64,000 nucleotides of DNA from Pseudodesulfovibrio sp. (GCA_016744135.1 JADGEX010000001.1:1623029-1687028); one strand, 5' to 3'; positions 35,157-44,303 are shown, numbered from the stretch's first letter. Notes: a model not told the origin generated them from the sequence alone. Made by a program: numbers and translations.

Positions 35157-35816
35157 ATGTCCAAGGAAGTCACTATAGTTCGCAATGTGCTTGAGGCCAA
35201 CGATCGTCTGGCCGACGAGCTGCAAAAGAAATTTCGCGTCAAGAAAATCCTGTGCCTGAACCTCATGAGTTCTCCTGGCGCGGGTAAAACAACCCTTCTG
35301 GAACGTACCCTGACCGACCTCAAAGACGAGTTCAAGATGGCCGTTATCGAAGGCGACCTCCAGACCGATAACGATGCACAGCGTGTGGCCGCAACCGGCG
35401 CACAGGCCGTACAGATCAATACCGAGGGCGGTTGTCATCTGGATTCCGGTATGGTCTTGGATGCACTCAAGGCCATCGACACCGAAGGTCTGGACATCCT
35501 GTTTATCGAAAATGTCGGCAATCTGGTCTGCCCTGCAGAATTCAACGTGGGTGAGGACTTCAAGGTTACCCTGCTGTCCGTTGCCGAAGGTGACGACAAG
35601 CCGGAAAAATACCCATTCATGTTCCACATCTCTGCAGTCATGCTGCTCAACAAGGTGGACCTGCTCCCCTACGTTGACTTTGACATGGACAAAGCCAAGA
35701 ACCACGCCACGGCCCTGAACAAGGAAATCGAGGTTATGCCTATTTCTGCCCGCTCGGGCGAGAATATGGAGCAGTGGTACAAATGGCTTCGCGCTAAACG
35801 TGCTGAAAAAAAATAA
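35157..35816 (+). CDS. hypB: Hydrogenase maturation GTPase HypB
   Basis: A 219-residue SIMIBI GTPase that helps load nickel into NiFe hydrogenase with HypA. Walker A is SSPGAGKTTLLE; other marks are EGDLQTDNDAQRV, ENVGNLVCPAEF with the metal-binding cysteine, and the specificity motif LLNKVDLL. It lacks the histidine-rich N-terminal extension for nickel storage seen in some homologues. AAGGAGAGATC precedes the ATG. Same transcript as hypA, ended by a strong terminator. Confidence 0.96.
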   Translation: MSKEVTIVRNVLEANDRLADELQKKFRVKKILCLNLMSSPGAGKTTLLERTLTDLKDEFKMAVIEGDLQTDNDAQRVAATGAQAVQINTEGGCHLDSGMVLDALKAIDTEGLDILFIENVGNLVCPAEFNVGEDFKVTLLSVAEGDDKPEKYPFMFHISAVMLLNKVDLLPYVDFDMDKAKNHATALNKEIEVMPISARSGENMEQWYKWLRAKRAEKK

Positions 35817-35831
35817 TTCTTTTTAAATAAG

Positions 35832-35873
35832 AAAAAGGCCCCTGCTCGCTTGTACGAACAGGGGCCTTTTTTT
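35832..35873 (+). terminator. Terminator after hypB
   Basis: AAAAAGGCCCCTG (35832-35844) pairs perfectly with CAGGGGCCTTTTT (35859-35871), then further T. Confidence 0.95.
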
Positions 35874-35929
35874 GAGTAAAAAGGGGAAGGGAAAAACAAG
35901 AGGACCGCCTTGGGCAGTGATATACACTC

Positions 35930-35987
35930 AACAATGACTCTCGCCGAAGGCGCATCTTTCATTCTTCATCGCTGAGAAACGCAGCCA
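35930..35987 (+). repeat. Family B end block, second copy
   Basis: This 58-base block (CAATGACTCTCGCCGAAGGC and onward to GAAACGCAGCC) is almost identical to 21301-21358. Here the neighbouring TTGGGTGCT hairpin is missing. Confidence 0.8.
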
Positions 35988-36069
35988 CCTCCCTACAAAA
36001 GGGATAATTTTTCGCCCAAAACTTCATTTCTTCATTGGCAGAACACCAGTCCAAGAGTACCATCCCCTC

Positions 36070-37395
36070 ATGTCATTCCCAGCCAATCTCCCCCTTGAGG
36101 ACGTTTTCGCCTCCATTGCAGACGGTCTGTTCACCGTAGATACAGACTGGAACATTACTTATTTTAATGAGGCAGCCCAACGCATCACTGGCATCAATCA
36201 GGATGAAGCGGTCGGATGCAAATGCTGGGACGTCTTTCGTTCTTCGCTGTGTGACGGCAATTGTGCCATCGGCCAATGTATGAAAGCCGGTGGTCGCATT
36301 GTCAACAAGTCCATTTTCATCGTCCGCAACGACGGCACCACCCTGCCCATATCCATTTCCGCATCCACATTGCGTGACAGCGAAGGCCAAATGATCGGCG
36401 GCGTCGAAACCTTCCGCGACCTGACAGAAATCCATGTCAAACGTCAGCAAGCCAAGGATGTTTACCGATATGAAAATATCGTTGGACGCAGTCAGCCCTT
36501 GGAAAAGATATTCCGCATCCTGCCCCGCATCAGTGAAAGCGAAGCAACCACGCTGCTTCTCGGCCAATCAGGTACTGGCAAAGAATTGTTTGCTCGAGCC
36601 ATCCATAATTTAAGCCCACGCAAAGACAACCCATTTGTACCTGTAAACTGTGGTGCACTGCCGGACACACTGCTTGAATCCGAACTGTTCGGATATAAAA
36701 AAGGCGCATTTACGGACGCTCGCACAGACAAGCCTGGACGTTTTGAAATGGCGGACGGTGGCACTGTCTTCCTTGATGAAATCGGCGACATGCCGGGAAA
36801 ACTCCAGGTCAAACTCCTCCGTTTCCTGCAAGATAAAATGTACGAACCACTCGGAGGCGTCGCACCAATCCATGCCGATGTGCGTGTTATCGCCGCGACG
36901 AACAAAGACCTGGAGCAGGCCGTTGCAGACGGCAGTTTCCGGCAAGACTTGTTCTACCGACTCAATGTGGTCACTTTGACCCTGCCGCCACTCAAGGAAC
37001 GCCACGAAGACCTCCCCCTGCTCATCGACCACTTCCTTGGTGAATTTAATGCGATACAGGGCAAGTCCATTCAGGGCGTCAGCGAAAACACCTTGCACAT
37101 TCTGCTGCATCACGAATTCCCCGGCAATGTTCGCGAGTTGGAAAACATCCTTGAATACGCATTTATTCTCTGCCGCGAAGGACTCATTCAGGTTGAACAT
37201 CTGCCGGAATATCTACACCCAGACAACCATGACATCCACGGCCCTGATCCTTTGCGCGGCTCCATGAATGAAATCAAACGTCGAGCGGCAAGACATGCCG
37301 TGGAACGCAACAACGGTAAAAAAATGGCCGCCTGCCGTGAACTGGGTATTACCAAAGACACTCTGCGCAAAATGCTCACCGAGCCAGAGGGCTAA
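36070..37395 (+). CDS. PAS-domain sigma-54 dependent activator
   Basis: A 441-residue one-component regulator. A PAS domain (10-130) contains extra cysteines (VGCKCWDVFRSSLCDGNCA, GQC), which may hold a cofactor or metal. The AAA+ domain (about 140-370) has Walker A GQSGTGKE, sigma-54 loop GAFTDA, a variant of GAFTGA with the second glycine changed to aspartate, and Walker B VFLDEIGD. A Fis-type helix-turn-helix (MAACRELGITKDTLRKML) ends the protein. It lies upstream of the NifX-like and Mrp genes, before which a good -24/-12 site occurs, so those are the likely targets. Confidence 0.92.
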   Translation: MSFPANLPLEDVFASIADGLFTVDTDWNITYFNEAAQRITGINQDEAVGCKCWDVFRSSLCDGNCAIGQCMKAGGRIVNKSIFIVRNDGTTLPISISASTLRDSEGQMIGGVETFRDLTEIHVKRQQAKDVYRYENIVGRSQPLEKIFRILPRISESEATTLLLGQSGTGKELFARAIHNLSPRKDNPFVPVNCGALPDTLLESELFGYKKGAFTDARTDKPGRFEMADGGTVFLDEIGDMPGKLQVKLLRFLQDKMYEPLGGVAPIHADVRVIAATNKDLEQAVADGSFRQDLFYRLNVVTLTLPPLKERHEDLPLLIDHFLGEFNAIQGKSIQGVSENTLHILLHHEFPGNVRELENILEYAFILCREGLIQVEHLPEYLHPDNHDIHGPDPLRGSMNEIKRRAARHAVERNNGKKMAACRELGITKDTLRKMLTEPEG

Positions 37396-37490
37396 TAATT
37401 ATCCCCGTCCGGGGCTATAAAAGGCTATTTTTTCGCCCTTATGATAGCCAACAAAAACTCAAGTAATTGAAATAACAACGTTATAAAGAG

Positions 37491-37506
37491 TGGCATGCTC
37501 TATGCT
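37491..37506 (+). promoter_or_regulatory. Sigma-54 (-24/-12) promoter of the NifX-like gene
   Basis: TGGCAT, 5 nt, ATGCT: both the GG at -24 and the GC at -12 are intact with correct spacing. The predicted start lies about 40 nt before the ATG at 37557. Confidence 0.7.
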
Positions 37507-37556
37507 ATATTCATTTTAACCGGCTCAAGCCCGCCGGATTTTTTGGAGTAGTGAGC

Positions 37557-37907
37557 ATGAAAGCAGATTCTGCAAATCTCATCTGCCTGGCGTGCTACCA
37601 GGACCGGTTAGCATCTGTGTGTGAAAACGCAGATGGATACAAGCTTTTTGAAATACGTGACACCAAATTTTACCCCGCAGGCCTCCTATCCCTTCCCTCA
37701 AAGGACCCTATGGACAGGACATCCGCCATATTGGCCTGCGGGGTAACTGTATTTTTATGCGGTGCCATCTGCAATCAGACACGCGCTAGGCTCGAAGAAG
37801 GCGGCGTAACCGTCCTGCCTTGGCTCACGGGCACCCAAAATCAAATTCTCGATGGATTTCTCAACAAAACTCTGGACAATCTGGTCATGCCGGGTACCCG
37901 GATTTGA
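37557..37907 (+). CDS. NifX/NifB-type dinitrogenase cofactor-family protein
   Basis: A 116-residue protein resembling the family of small proteins that bind FeMo-cofactor precursors or, in sulfate reducers, the Mo-Cu cluster of ORP: ribonuclease H-like alternation with MDRTSAILACGVTVFLCGAI, then TRARLEEGGVTVLPWLTG. It has an unusual number of cysteines (LICLACYQDRLASVC). ATG 37557 has GGAG 8 nt upstream; a GTG two codons earlier is too close. It sits between a sigma-54 activator and an Mrp ATPase. A role in metal cluster handling is inference. Confidence 0.72.
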   Translation: MKADSANLICLACYQDRLASVCENADGYKLFEIRDTKFYPAGLLSLPSKDPMDRTSAILACGVTVFLCGAICNQTRARLEEGGVTVLPWLTGTQNQILDGFLNKTLDNLVMPGTRI

Positions 37908-37980
37908 CATTTTCACGAGTGTGGTTATCTCTCTGTAACCCGCAGGAATCCGAGATTCCACGGGTGGTAAAAGACATTGC

Positions 37981-38009
37981 AAAGGCGGCGTCAAACCGCC
38001 ATTTTTTTT
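37981..38009 (+). terminator. Terminator or attenuator in the mrp leader
   Basis: GGCGG (37984-37988) pairs with CCGCC (37996-38000), then ATTTTTTTT, which runs directly into the AGGAG ribosome site of the mrp gene. Confidence 0.7.
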
Positions 38010-38020
38010 AGGAGTATATC

Positions 38021-38896
38021 ATGAGTGAATGCGAAGGATGCTCTTCTGCCGCACCTGACGGGAGCTGCACGAGCACGACTGGTTGTGACAATCCCGAAGA
38101 ATTGAAACTGCAACAGACCCTTGGCCGCATCAAGCACAAAATCGTGGTCATGTCCGGCAAGGGCGGCGTGGGCAAATCCACCGTCGCTACCAACATCGCC
38201 GTGGCACTGTCGCTTGCTGGAAAAAAAGTCGGCCTGCTTGACGTCGATGTCCACGGTCCGAGCCTGCCTCGCATGCTTTCCTTGAAAGGCCAAAAGCCAC
38301 ACATGGGCGATCGCACCATGGAACCGGTCCCCTGGAGCAAAAACCTCTCGGTCATGTCTCTTGGCTTCCTGCTCGAAGACGACCGTCAGGCCGTTATCTG
38401 GCGTGGCCCAGTCAAAATGGGACTGATCAAACAATTCGTTGAAGATGTCATGTGGGGCGAGCTGGATTATCTGGTCGTTGATTGCCCTCCCGGCACCGGC
38501 GACGAACCGCTGTCCACCTTGCAGACCCTCGGACCCACGGCCATGGGTGTCATCGTCACTACCCCGCAGGGCGTGGCTATTGACGATGTCCGCCGCTCCG
38601 TCTCCTTTGTAGGTGAAGTCGGCAACCGCGTACTTGGCATCATCGAAAATATGTCCGGTTTCGCCTGCCCCAACTGTGGAACTATCCACGAAATCTTCAA
38701 ATCTGGTGGCGGCGAAGCACTGGCTAAAGAAGCGGGCGTCCAATTCCTCGGCCGTATTCCTTTGGACCCGGAAGTCGCTAACTCCGGTGACGAAGGCTAC
38801 CCGTACCTGAAAGTCCACCGCGATACCATCACAGGCAAGGCTTTAGAACAGATCATCCAGCCCATGCTGGAGCTGCCAGACCCGCCCAAGGCATAA
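38021..38896 (+). CDS. mrp: Mrp/NBP35-type iron-sulfur carrier ATPase
   Basis: A 291-residue P-loop ATPase of the ApbC/Mrp/NBP35 group. The N-terminus has C4, C7, C16 and C22, the NBP35-type cluster site; the deviant Walker A is GKGGVGKS (46-53); DVDVHGPSLPRML and DYLVVDCPPGTGDEPLS follow; the CPNC pair in GFACPNCGTIHE can bridge a transferable [4Fe-4S] cluster. By family it hands clusters to target proteins. GGAG precedes the ATG. Read-through from the NifX-like gene would have to pass the hairpin just upstream. Confidence 0.93.
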   Translation: MSECEGCSSAAPDGSCTSTTGCDNPEELKLQQTLGRIKHKIVVMSGKGGVGKSTVATNIAVALSLAGKKVGLLDVDVHGPSLPRMLSLKGQKPHMGDRTMEPVPWSKNLSVMSLGFLLEDDRQAVIWRGPVKMGLIKQFVEDVMWGELDYLVVDCPPGTGDEPLSTLQTLGPTAMGVIVTTPQGVAIDDVRRSVSFVGEVGNRVLGIIENMSGFACPNCGTIHEIFKSGGGEALAKEAGVQFLGRIPLDPEVANSGDEGYPYLKVHRDTITGKALEQIIQPMLELPDPPKA

Positions 38897-38931
38897 ACGG
38901 CCTTTCGCAGTTTGCAGTCTTTATGCACATA

Positions 38932-38968
38932 AAATCCCCCCGGCGTTATTACGCAGGGGGGATTTCTC
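38932..38968. terminator. Bidirectional terminator between mrp and the HD-GYP gene
   Basis: AAATCCCCCC (38932-38941) pairs with GGGGGGATTT (38956-38965) between converging genes. Confidence 0.85.
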
Positions 38969-38994
38969 GTTGCAGGACCATTCAAAGAGTTCCG

Positions 38995-39684
38995 TCAAGC
39001 GACCTTGTCACTGGATGAAAGAATATTGACCATACCTCGTACAGCGTCTGCCACTCTCTCAAGCGCATAAACCACACGGGGATCAAATTGTGTTCCCGAA
39101 CATCTGACAATTTCTTCTTTGGCCGCATCAAAATCCTTGGATACACGATACGGTCGATCCTGCAACATAGCTGACAAGCTGTCCGCAACCGCGATAATTC
39201 GCGCACCCAACGGTATTTGAATCCCCTTCAAACCATGAGGATACCCAGTACCGTCATAGCGTTCATGATGATGCAACACCATATCCACGACACCGAGATT
39301 CTTCAGGGAAGACACCGGACGAAGAATGTCAGCTCCAGCTTTTGGATGCCTACGAATAGACTGCCATTCACTGGCATTCAATGATCCTCGTTTTTTCAAC
39401 ACGGAATCTGGTACACCAATCTTACCTATATCATGCAGGTGTCCCGCCACATGAATAATATCCGCCTCACTAGGGGACAACCCCATGGAAAGTGCCAAAG
39501 CGTGTGAGACTTCGGCCACTTCCTCGGAATGCATTGAAGTGTACGGATCTTTGGCATCTATAGCGAACCCCAAAGACTCCGCAAACTGGTGCAGGACTGT
39601 TGTTACAAAATGAGCGGAATCAGGGCGTACGGGAAGAGCTTTCGCTCCGGCACCTCCTTCCGCAAAGTTGTTGCCGGCAAGCAT
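38995..39684 (-). CDS. HD-GYP domain phosphodiesterase, no receiver domain
   Basis: A 229-residue protein formed by one HD-GYP domain, the family that degrades cyclic di-GMP. Residues HSEEVAEVSHAL, HLHDIGKIGVPDSVL and HHHERYDGTGYPHGL give the complete metal and GYP motifs. No signal-input domain is attached; input may come from the partner gene upstream, whose stop codon directly touches this start (TAAATG). Confidence 0.9.
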   Translation of the reverse strand: MLAGNNFAEGGAGAKALPVRPDSAHFVTTVLHQFAESLGFAIDAKDPYTSMHSEEVAEVSHALALSMGLSPSEADIIHVAGHLHDIGKIGVPDSVLKKRGSLNASEWQSIRRHPKAGADILRPVSSLKNLGVVDMVLHHHERYDGTGYPHGLKGIQIPLGARIIAVADSLSAMLQDRPYRVSKDFDAAKEEIVRCSGTQFDPRVVYALERVADAVRGMVNILSSSDKVA

Positions 39685-40008
39685 TTACACAGCACCTGCC
39701 GGACGGACAGACTCAAGACGTGTCAGATTGCGAACAATGGTTTTATGCAAAGCATTCCCTTCACCAGCGCCTTCAACCGCAAAAAGGGCAGCAAGGCGGA
39801 AGCAGGCCAAAGCCTCTTCTTCTTTACCGGAAACCTGATGCACCAAACCTATATTATTGCGGACTTTTGCTTCATGCAAACGTGAATTCATTGACTTTGC
39901 CAATCGGTCGGCCTGAATAAGCTGAAACAGCGCATCATCAGTCTTTCCTTCGTTGCAGGCTTTCATTCCTTCACGGTTCAACAATCCAAGTTGACGTAAC
40001 TGGGTCAT
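39685..40008 (-). CDS. Small TPR-like protein
   Basis: A 107-residue helical protein with one to two tetratricopeptide repeats (EGMKACNEGKTDDALFQLIQ and VRNNIGLVHQVSGKEEEALA), a protein-binding module. AAGGAG precedes the ATG. It abuts the HD-GYP gene without spacing, so it is the likely partner of that phosphodiesterase. No other domain is seen. Confidence 0.72.
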   Translation of the reverse strand: MTQLRQLGLLNREGMKACNEGKTDDALFQLIQADRLAKSMNSRLHEAKVRNNIGLVHQVSGKEEEALACFRLAALFAVEGAGEGNALHKTIVRNLTRLESVRPAGAV

Positions 40009-40213
40009 AATTAGCTCCTTATTCTTGCGATATTAAAATCTCCGGTTCGCATCCATGCGAACCGGCACATACATCGTCCAAATAAGGAAGCTGACAAAGG
40101 GAAGCCAAAAGCTGTGTTCGAAGAAATCGAAAGTGTTTTAATGCGAAACATGAGTTGACTATATTGAGATTGATTTTCAATTTCAAGAACTATTTTCTTT
40201 TTTTTGGCCCACT

Positions 40214-40252
40214 ACAAAAAAGGCCTACTCCGTGCAAAACGGAATAGGCCCT
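40214..40252 (-). terminator. Terminator after the PhoU-like gene
   Basis: AAGGCCTACTCCGT (40220-40233) pairs with ACGGAATAGGCC (40239-40250) with one mismatch; six T follow on the minus strand. Confidence 0.8.
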
Positions 40253-40292
40253 TAATACTCTGCTCGGCTATAAAAGCCGAATATATTGGCGC

Positions 40293-40967
40293 TTAACGTG
40301 CCATCATGGAACGAAGTAACTCGGCACAATTCTCTGTATTGTGTCCCATGTTATCCAGGCAATCCACAAAATGAATCAGCTGATAGATATCTTTAAAATC
40401 GATATCCTTATCGTAAATTTTCTTGTGCAGGGCATTCTTCATGTGACGCACGTTGTCACGTTCACGACGCACCTTACGAAAGCACTCTTTGGTCCCTTCG
40501 CGGTCCAGAGACTCGCCGTGAATGATGGCAATGGTGGACTTCAAGGCGGGACCAAGCAAAACGGTACAACGAGCAATGCCGTCAAGCAGGAAAATCAGGT
40601 CTTTCTGCACATCTTCAGGGATAACGACCTTGCGCATAGCCAACCAGTATAAAGCATCCTGAGCAGCATCAAGGATATTGTCCTGACTCTTGGTGTAACT
40701 GAGGAACAGCGGCTTCTCCACAGCCATGAACAGCCCTTTAGGGAGATGGTTGCGAATGTTGCGTTTGATGGAATCAGCGTGATTCTCGATTTCGTCCACG
40801 GAACGGGTCAACTCCTCGAACTCACGGCAGACACCGCCAGACACATAGCACTCCAACGAATCGTCGATGGCCGCAACGCACTCTGCTATCTTGTCATAGT
40901 GTTCAACAAGGCCGTCCATGGGCGAACGGTTGGCAAGCAAACCGAAAAAAGGAATTTTCAAAGACAT
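40293..40967 (-). CDS. DUF47/PhoU-like phosphate transport regulator
   Basis: A 224-residue all-helical protein of the DUF47 family, relatives of PhoU that accompany Pit transporters. The repeated acidic patches VDEIENHADSIKRNI and FVDCLDNMGHNTENCAELL fit the metal-binding helices of that fold. It lies 43 nt downstream of the Pit gene, the standard Pit-accessory arrangement, and should modulate phosphate uptake. Confidence 0.9.
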   Translation of the reverse strand: MSLKIPFFGLLANRSPMDGLVEHYDKIAECVAAIDDSLECYVSGGVCREFEELTRSVDEIENHADSIKRNIRNHLPKGLFMAVEKPLFLSYTKSQDNILDAAQDALYWLAMRKVVIPEDVQKDLIFLLDGIARCTVLLGPALKSTIAIIHGESLDREGTKECFRKVRRERDNVRHMKNALHKKIYDKDIDFKDIYQLIHFVDCLDNMGHNTENCAELLRSMMAR

Positions 40968-41010
40968 ATGTATAACCTCTCTTGAAAAGGATCGTCGTTA
41001 ATTTCGTAAC

Positions 41011-42249
41011 CTAGCTGTAACACAACCATTTCAACAGCACAAAGATAACAATACTGGTCAGCGCCGCAATGGGAACTGTAGCTATCCAATAGGCCACGAT
41101 TCTAAACAGAACACGGAAATCAACGGCGTGGAAACCGCGAGCCAGACCAACGCCGACAACACCACCCACGGCTGCGTGGGTCGTAGAAACAGGCAACCCG
41201 AGATTGGATGCCACCAGCACGGTGGAAGCCGCGCCAACATCGACGGCAAAACCTCGGGTATTAGTCAACGTGGTGATCTTGGTCCCGACTGTTGCCATGA
41301 CTTTATGGCCGAGTACGGCAATACCTATAGCAATGCCACACCCTCCCAAAACAAGCATGGGCCAGGGAACTTCCGCCTTGGAGAGCAGCACGTGCTCCTT
41401 GGCTATCAGGTAAATGGCGGCAACAGGGCCGATAGCATTGGCCACGTCGTTCGCGCCCTGTGACAAGGCTACATAACAGGACGTACCCACCTGCATTTTA
41501 CGGAAGATCCGCTCTACACCCTCTGCGCCCTCTTCCTCGTTAATGACAATACGACTGACAAGAAGCTTTCCCAAAAACCATGCAAGAAACGACAGACCAA
41601 CGGCTATGGCCAAGGACTGCGCCCAATGCAAATGCAAGGATTTCCCTGCCGGGGTCTTGTACAGAAAGGACAAGGATATCATGGACAGAGTCACAGCGAT
41701 CCAAATTGGTGCCCAAAATTTTGCCTGCTCGATAAATTTTCGTTTGTACAGAATATACTTCCTGATATGCGAAAAAATAAAATAGGCGATGCCTGCGGCA
41801 AGAAACGGTGAAATAATCCAAGACAGGACGATACCACCCATTTTGAGCCAATTGACCACATCAGGGCCACCGGCAACAAGGCCAAACCCCATGATAGCTC
41901 CAACAATGGAGTGGGTTGATGAGACTGGTAGCGATGTTAACGTCGCCACCAAAACCCAAATGCCCGCAGCAAGCAACGCCGCAAACATACCGATCATAAT
42001 AATCTTCGGATCAGTAATAACTTCTGGATTGATAATCCCTTTACTGATTGTCGCCGTAACGTGTGAACCGAGAAAAACCGCACCGACGAAATTAAGAGTT
42101 CCGGCGATGAACACGGCCTGCTTCACGGTGATGGCCCGTGCACCCACAGCCGAAGCCATGGAATTCGCCACATCGTTTGCCCCGAGGTTGAAGGCCATGA
42201 GGAAGCCCGCGCCCAGAGACAAGTACAAAAACAGATCGTAAATATCCAT
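41011..42249 (-). CDS. pit: Pit-family inorganic phosphate transporter
   Basis: A 412-residue inner-membrane permease with about ten helices. The two inverted family signatures are present: AFNLGANDVANSMASAVGAR at the N-terminus and SQGANDVANAIGPVAA in the second half, with SLPVSSTHSIVGAI and LPVSTTHAAVGGVVG. These take up metal-phosphate with protons or sodium. GAGGGG lies 7 nt before the ATG. In operon with the DUF47 gene and downstream of a PhoR-like kinase. Confidence 0.94.
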   Translation of the reverse strand: MDIYDLFLYLSLGAGFLMAFNLGANDVANSMASAVGARAITVKQAVFIAGTLNFVGAVFLGSHVTATISKGIINPEVITDPKIIMIGMFAALLAAGIWVLVATLTSLPVSSTHSIVGAIMGFGLVAGGPDVVNWLKMGGIVLSWIISPFLAAGIAYFIFSHIRKYILYKRKFIEQAKFWAPIWIAVTLSMISLSFLYKTPAGKSLHLHWAQSLAIAVGLSFLAWFLGKLLVSRIVINEEEGAEGVERIFRKMQVGTSCYVALSQGANDVANAIGPVAAIYLIAKEHVLLSKAEVPWPMLVLGGCGIAIGIAVLGHKVMATVGTKITTLTNTRGFAVDVGAASTVLVASNLGLPVSTTHAAVGGVVGVGLARGFHAVDFRVLFRIVAYWIATVPIAALTSIVIFVLLKWLCYS

Positions 42250-42300
42250 TATGATGCCCCTCTTTCGAGGGAATTGGTTAAATGTTCCACGCGTAACCGA

Positions 42301-44082
42301 CTACGAGGACTTATTCAGACGAAAACAGAAACGCGCTCCGCGAGTCCCTTCACCATATCCGTCGTGCCAGATTTCTCCGCCAAAATTTTTCACTATACGA
42401 CGGCAGATGGCAAGACCCAATCCCGCGCTGCCGGACCCGTCAATGGTATTCTCATCGACGCGGTAGAACCTTTCAAAGACCTTGGTGGAGTGTTCCCGAG
42501 ATATACCCGGCCCCTGATCCTCCACAGAAAAAACGATGGACTCGCCGTCATCTTCGGCGCTGACCGTGATCTTCCCTCCATCAGGGCTGTACTTCACGGC
42601 ATTGTTCAGCAAATTGTGGAACACGTGCAAAAGCCCGTCAACCTCACCCATGACCATCATGCCACCGTCGGGAGTTCTCCGCTCTATGGCGACTGACTGT
42701 TCTTCGGCCCAAGGCGAAACGTCATTAATGGCCCGAGTCATAAATTCATGTGCTGAAACCGGCACCAGATCAAGCTTCTTGCCCATCTGCTCAGACTTTG
42801 CCAAAGCAAGCATGGAAGAAATGACCTTGTCCATGTGGTCCGCATTTTTGAGGACAGTCTCCAAGAATCCTTGCCCGTCTTCGGGCTTGGCAGGAGGCAT
42901 ATGCAGCAATGTCTCGGTGTAACCCTTGATGGAGGTCAAAGGAGTACGTAACTGATGCGAAGCATTCGCCACGAAATCCTTCAGCCCTTTCTCGCTCTGC
43001 TTCATTTCAGTAATATCATAAAACACCAAAATGAGTTTACGCACACCCTTTTGATCCATGAAAGGTTCAGCACTGACTTCCACGGTACGCGAATCCATCA
43101 AATCGATCTGAATAGCACGTTCGCCGCTTTCGGATTCGCCCAACATATCATCAACCAAGTCCTGAATCTCGACACGCCGAGAGACTTCGATGGGTGTCCG
43201 TCCTACAGAACTTTCAGCCATATTAAACATGTCTTCAAGTGCGGTATTGTATGACTCGATACGCCCGTTGGAATCCAACGTCATCACACCTTCACGCATA
43301 CCCTGAAACACGGCCTGAAGCTGTCCTTTCTGGTCATGAACAACCTGCATGCTGCGCTCGATGGACTGAGCCATGGCGTTGACCGATTCTGCCAGAGGCT
43401 TGAATTCACCCCCCGGAAGAACCCGCAGCCGCTTGGAGTAGTTGCCCTCACCAATAGAGCGGGCCAGTTCGGAAAAGGTTCTAATATCCCGGCTCATGTT
43501 ATGGGACATAATCAAGCTGATGAGTACGGCACATACAAGGGTGGCAAGAAAAATCCAGATGAAATTGGTACGTAAAACATTCAGCCGTTCGCTCACCTTG
43601 GAAAACGACACCGCGAGGCGCAGCACTCCGGTGGGAACACCTGAGACAGCACTCATTTCTGAGGCTACGTACAGCATGTCTTTGCGCAATGTGTCGGAGT
43701 GACGGACGTTTGATCCCCACCCGTCTTTGAGGGCGGCAATAATTTCGGGCCGTGTGCTGTGATCATCCAGCGTTGTCAGCTCGGAATAGATCACGTCGGA
43801 ATCGGCAATGACCCGACCACCTACTATATATGTAATACGCGAGCCGAGTTTAAAACCGAAGGCGTCCACCCATTCGGCAAAATCTTTTTCAGAGGCAAAG
43901 GTCTGGTGGTCGCTGATCAGCCACTTGATGGACTCGATTTCGCTGTGGGACCGCATCTCCGTATCCGTGACAAGCTCATCCCCCACAATGGATGTGGAGT
44001 AAAAGAATATCACGCCCAGAACCAGGAGCAAAAGAGCCCAGGTCCATAACAGGATACGCATTTGAAAAGAGCCAAGCCTCAT
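42301..44082 (-). CDS. phoR: PhoR-like membrane sensor histidine kinase
   Basis: A 593-residue kinase: transmembrane helices near 8-28 and 172-192, a periplasmic sensor between them, HAMP (about 195-250), PAS (255-365), H-box ANASHQLRTPLTSIKGY and ATPase with HNLLNNAVKYSPDGG, VEDQGPGI and GSAGLGLAIC. Architecture and the adjacent Pit and PhoU-like genes suggest phosphate sensing. No phoB-type regulator gene is next to it; it may lie elsewhere, so the name is provisional. Confidence 0.82.
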   Translation of the reverse strand: MRLGSFQMRILLWTWALLLLVLGVIFFYSTSIVGDELVTDTEMRSHSEIESIKWLISDHQTFASEKDFAEWVDAFGFKLGSRITYIVGGRVIADSDVIYSELTTLDDHSTRPEIIAALKDGWGSNVRHSDTLRKDMLYVASEMSAVSGVPTGVLRLAVSFSKVSERLNVLRTNFIWIFLATLVCAVLISLIMSHNMSRDIRTFSELARSIGEGNYSKRLRVLPGGEFKPLAESVNAMAQSIERSMQVVHDQKGQLQAVFQGMREGVMTLDSNGRIESYNTALEDMFNMAESSVGRTPIEVSRRVEIQDLVDDMLGESESGERAIQIDLMDSRTVEVSAEPFMDQKGVRKLILVFYDITEMKQSEKGLKDFVANASHQLRTPLTSIKGYTETLLHMPPAKPEDGQGFLETVLKNADHMDKVISSMLALAKSEQMGKKLDLVPVSAHEFMTRAINDVSPWAEEQSVAIERRTPDGGMMVMGEVDGLLHVFHNLLNNAVKYSPDGGKITVSAEDDGESIVFSVEDQGPGISREHSTKVFERFYRVDENTIDGSGSAGLGLAICRRIVKNFGGEIWHDGYGEGTRGARFCFRLNKSS

Positions 44083-44267
44083 TTCCCTTACCTCGTTGAG
44101 CGCCGCAGCGGCTGGAGTTGGTCAAAGGGATATGGATATCCCCTTTGCCGAACGCGTGCGCTGTGTAACACAATCGTTCCCGAAATGTAATGTTACGGAT
44201 TGTTACGGTTGTGTGACAAAATGACCGCAAAGCCACAACCCTGTTAGAATACTCAAGGTTTCAGACA

Positions 44268-44303
44268 CAAAAAAAGAGGTGCCCCAAAGGGAAGGACACC
44301 TCA
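44268..44303 (-). terminator. Terminator after the 73-residue gene
   Basis: GAGGTG (44276-44281) pairs with CACCTC (44297-44302) with an inner CC/GG extension; seven T follow on the minus strand. Confidence 0.7.
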
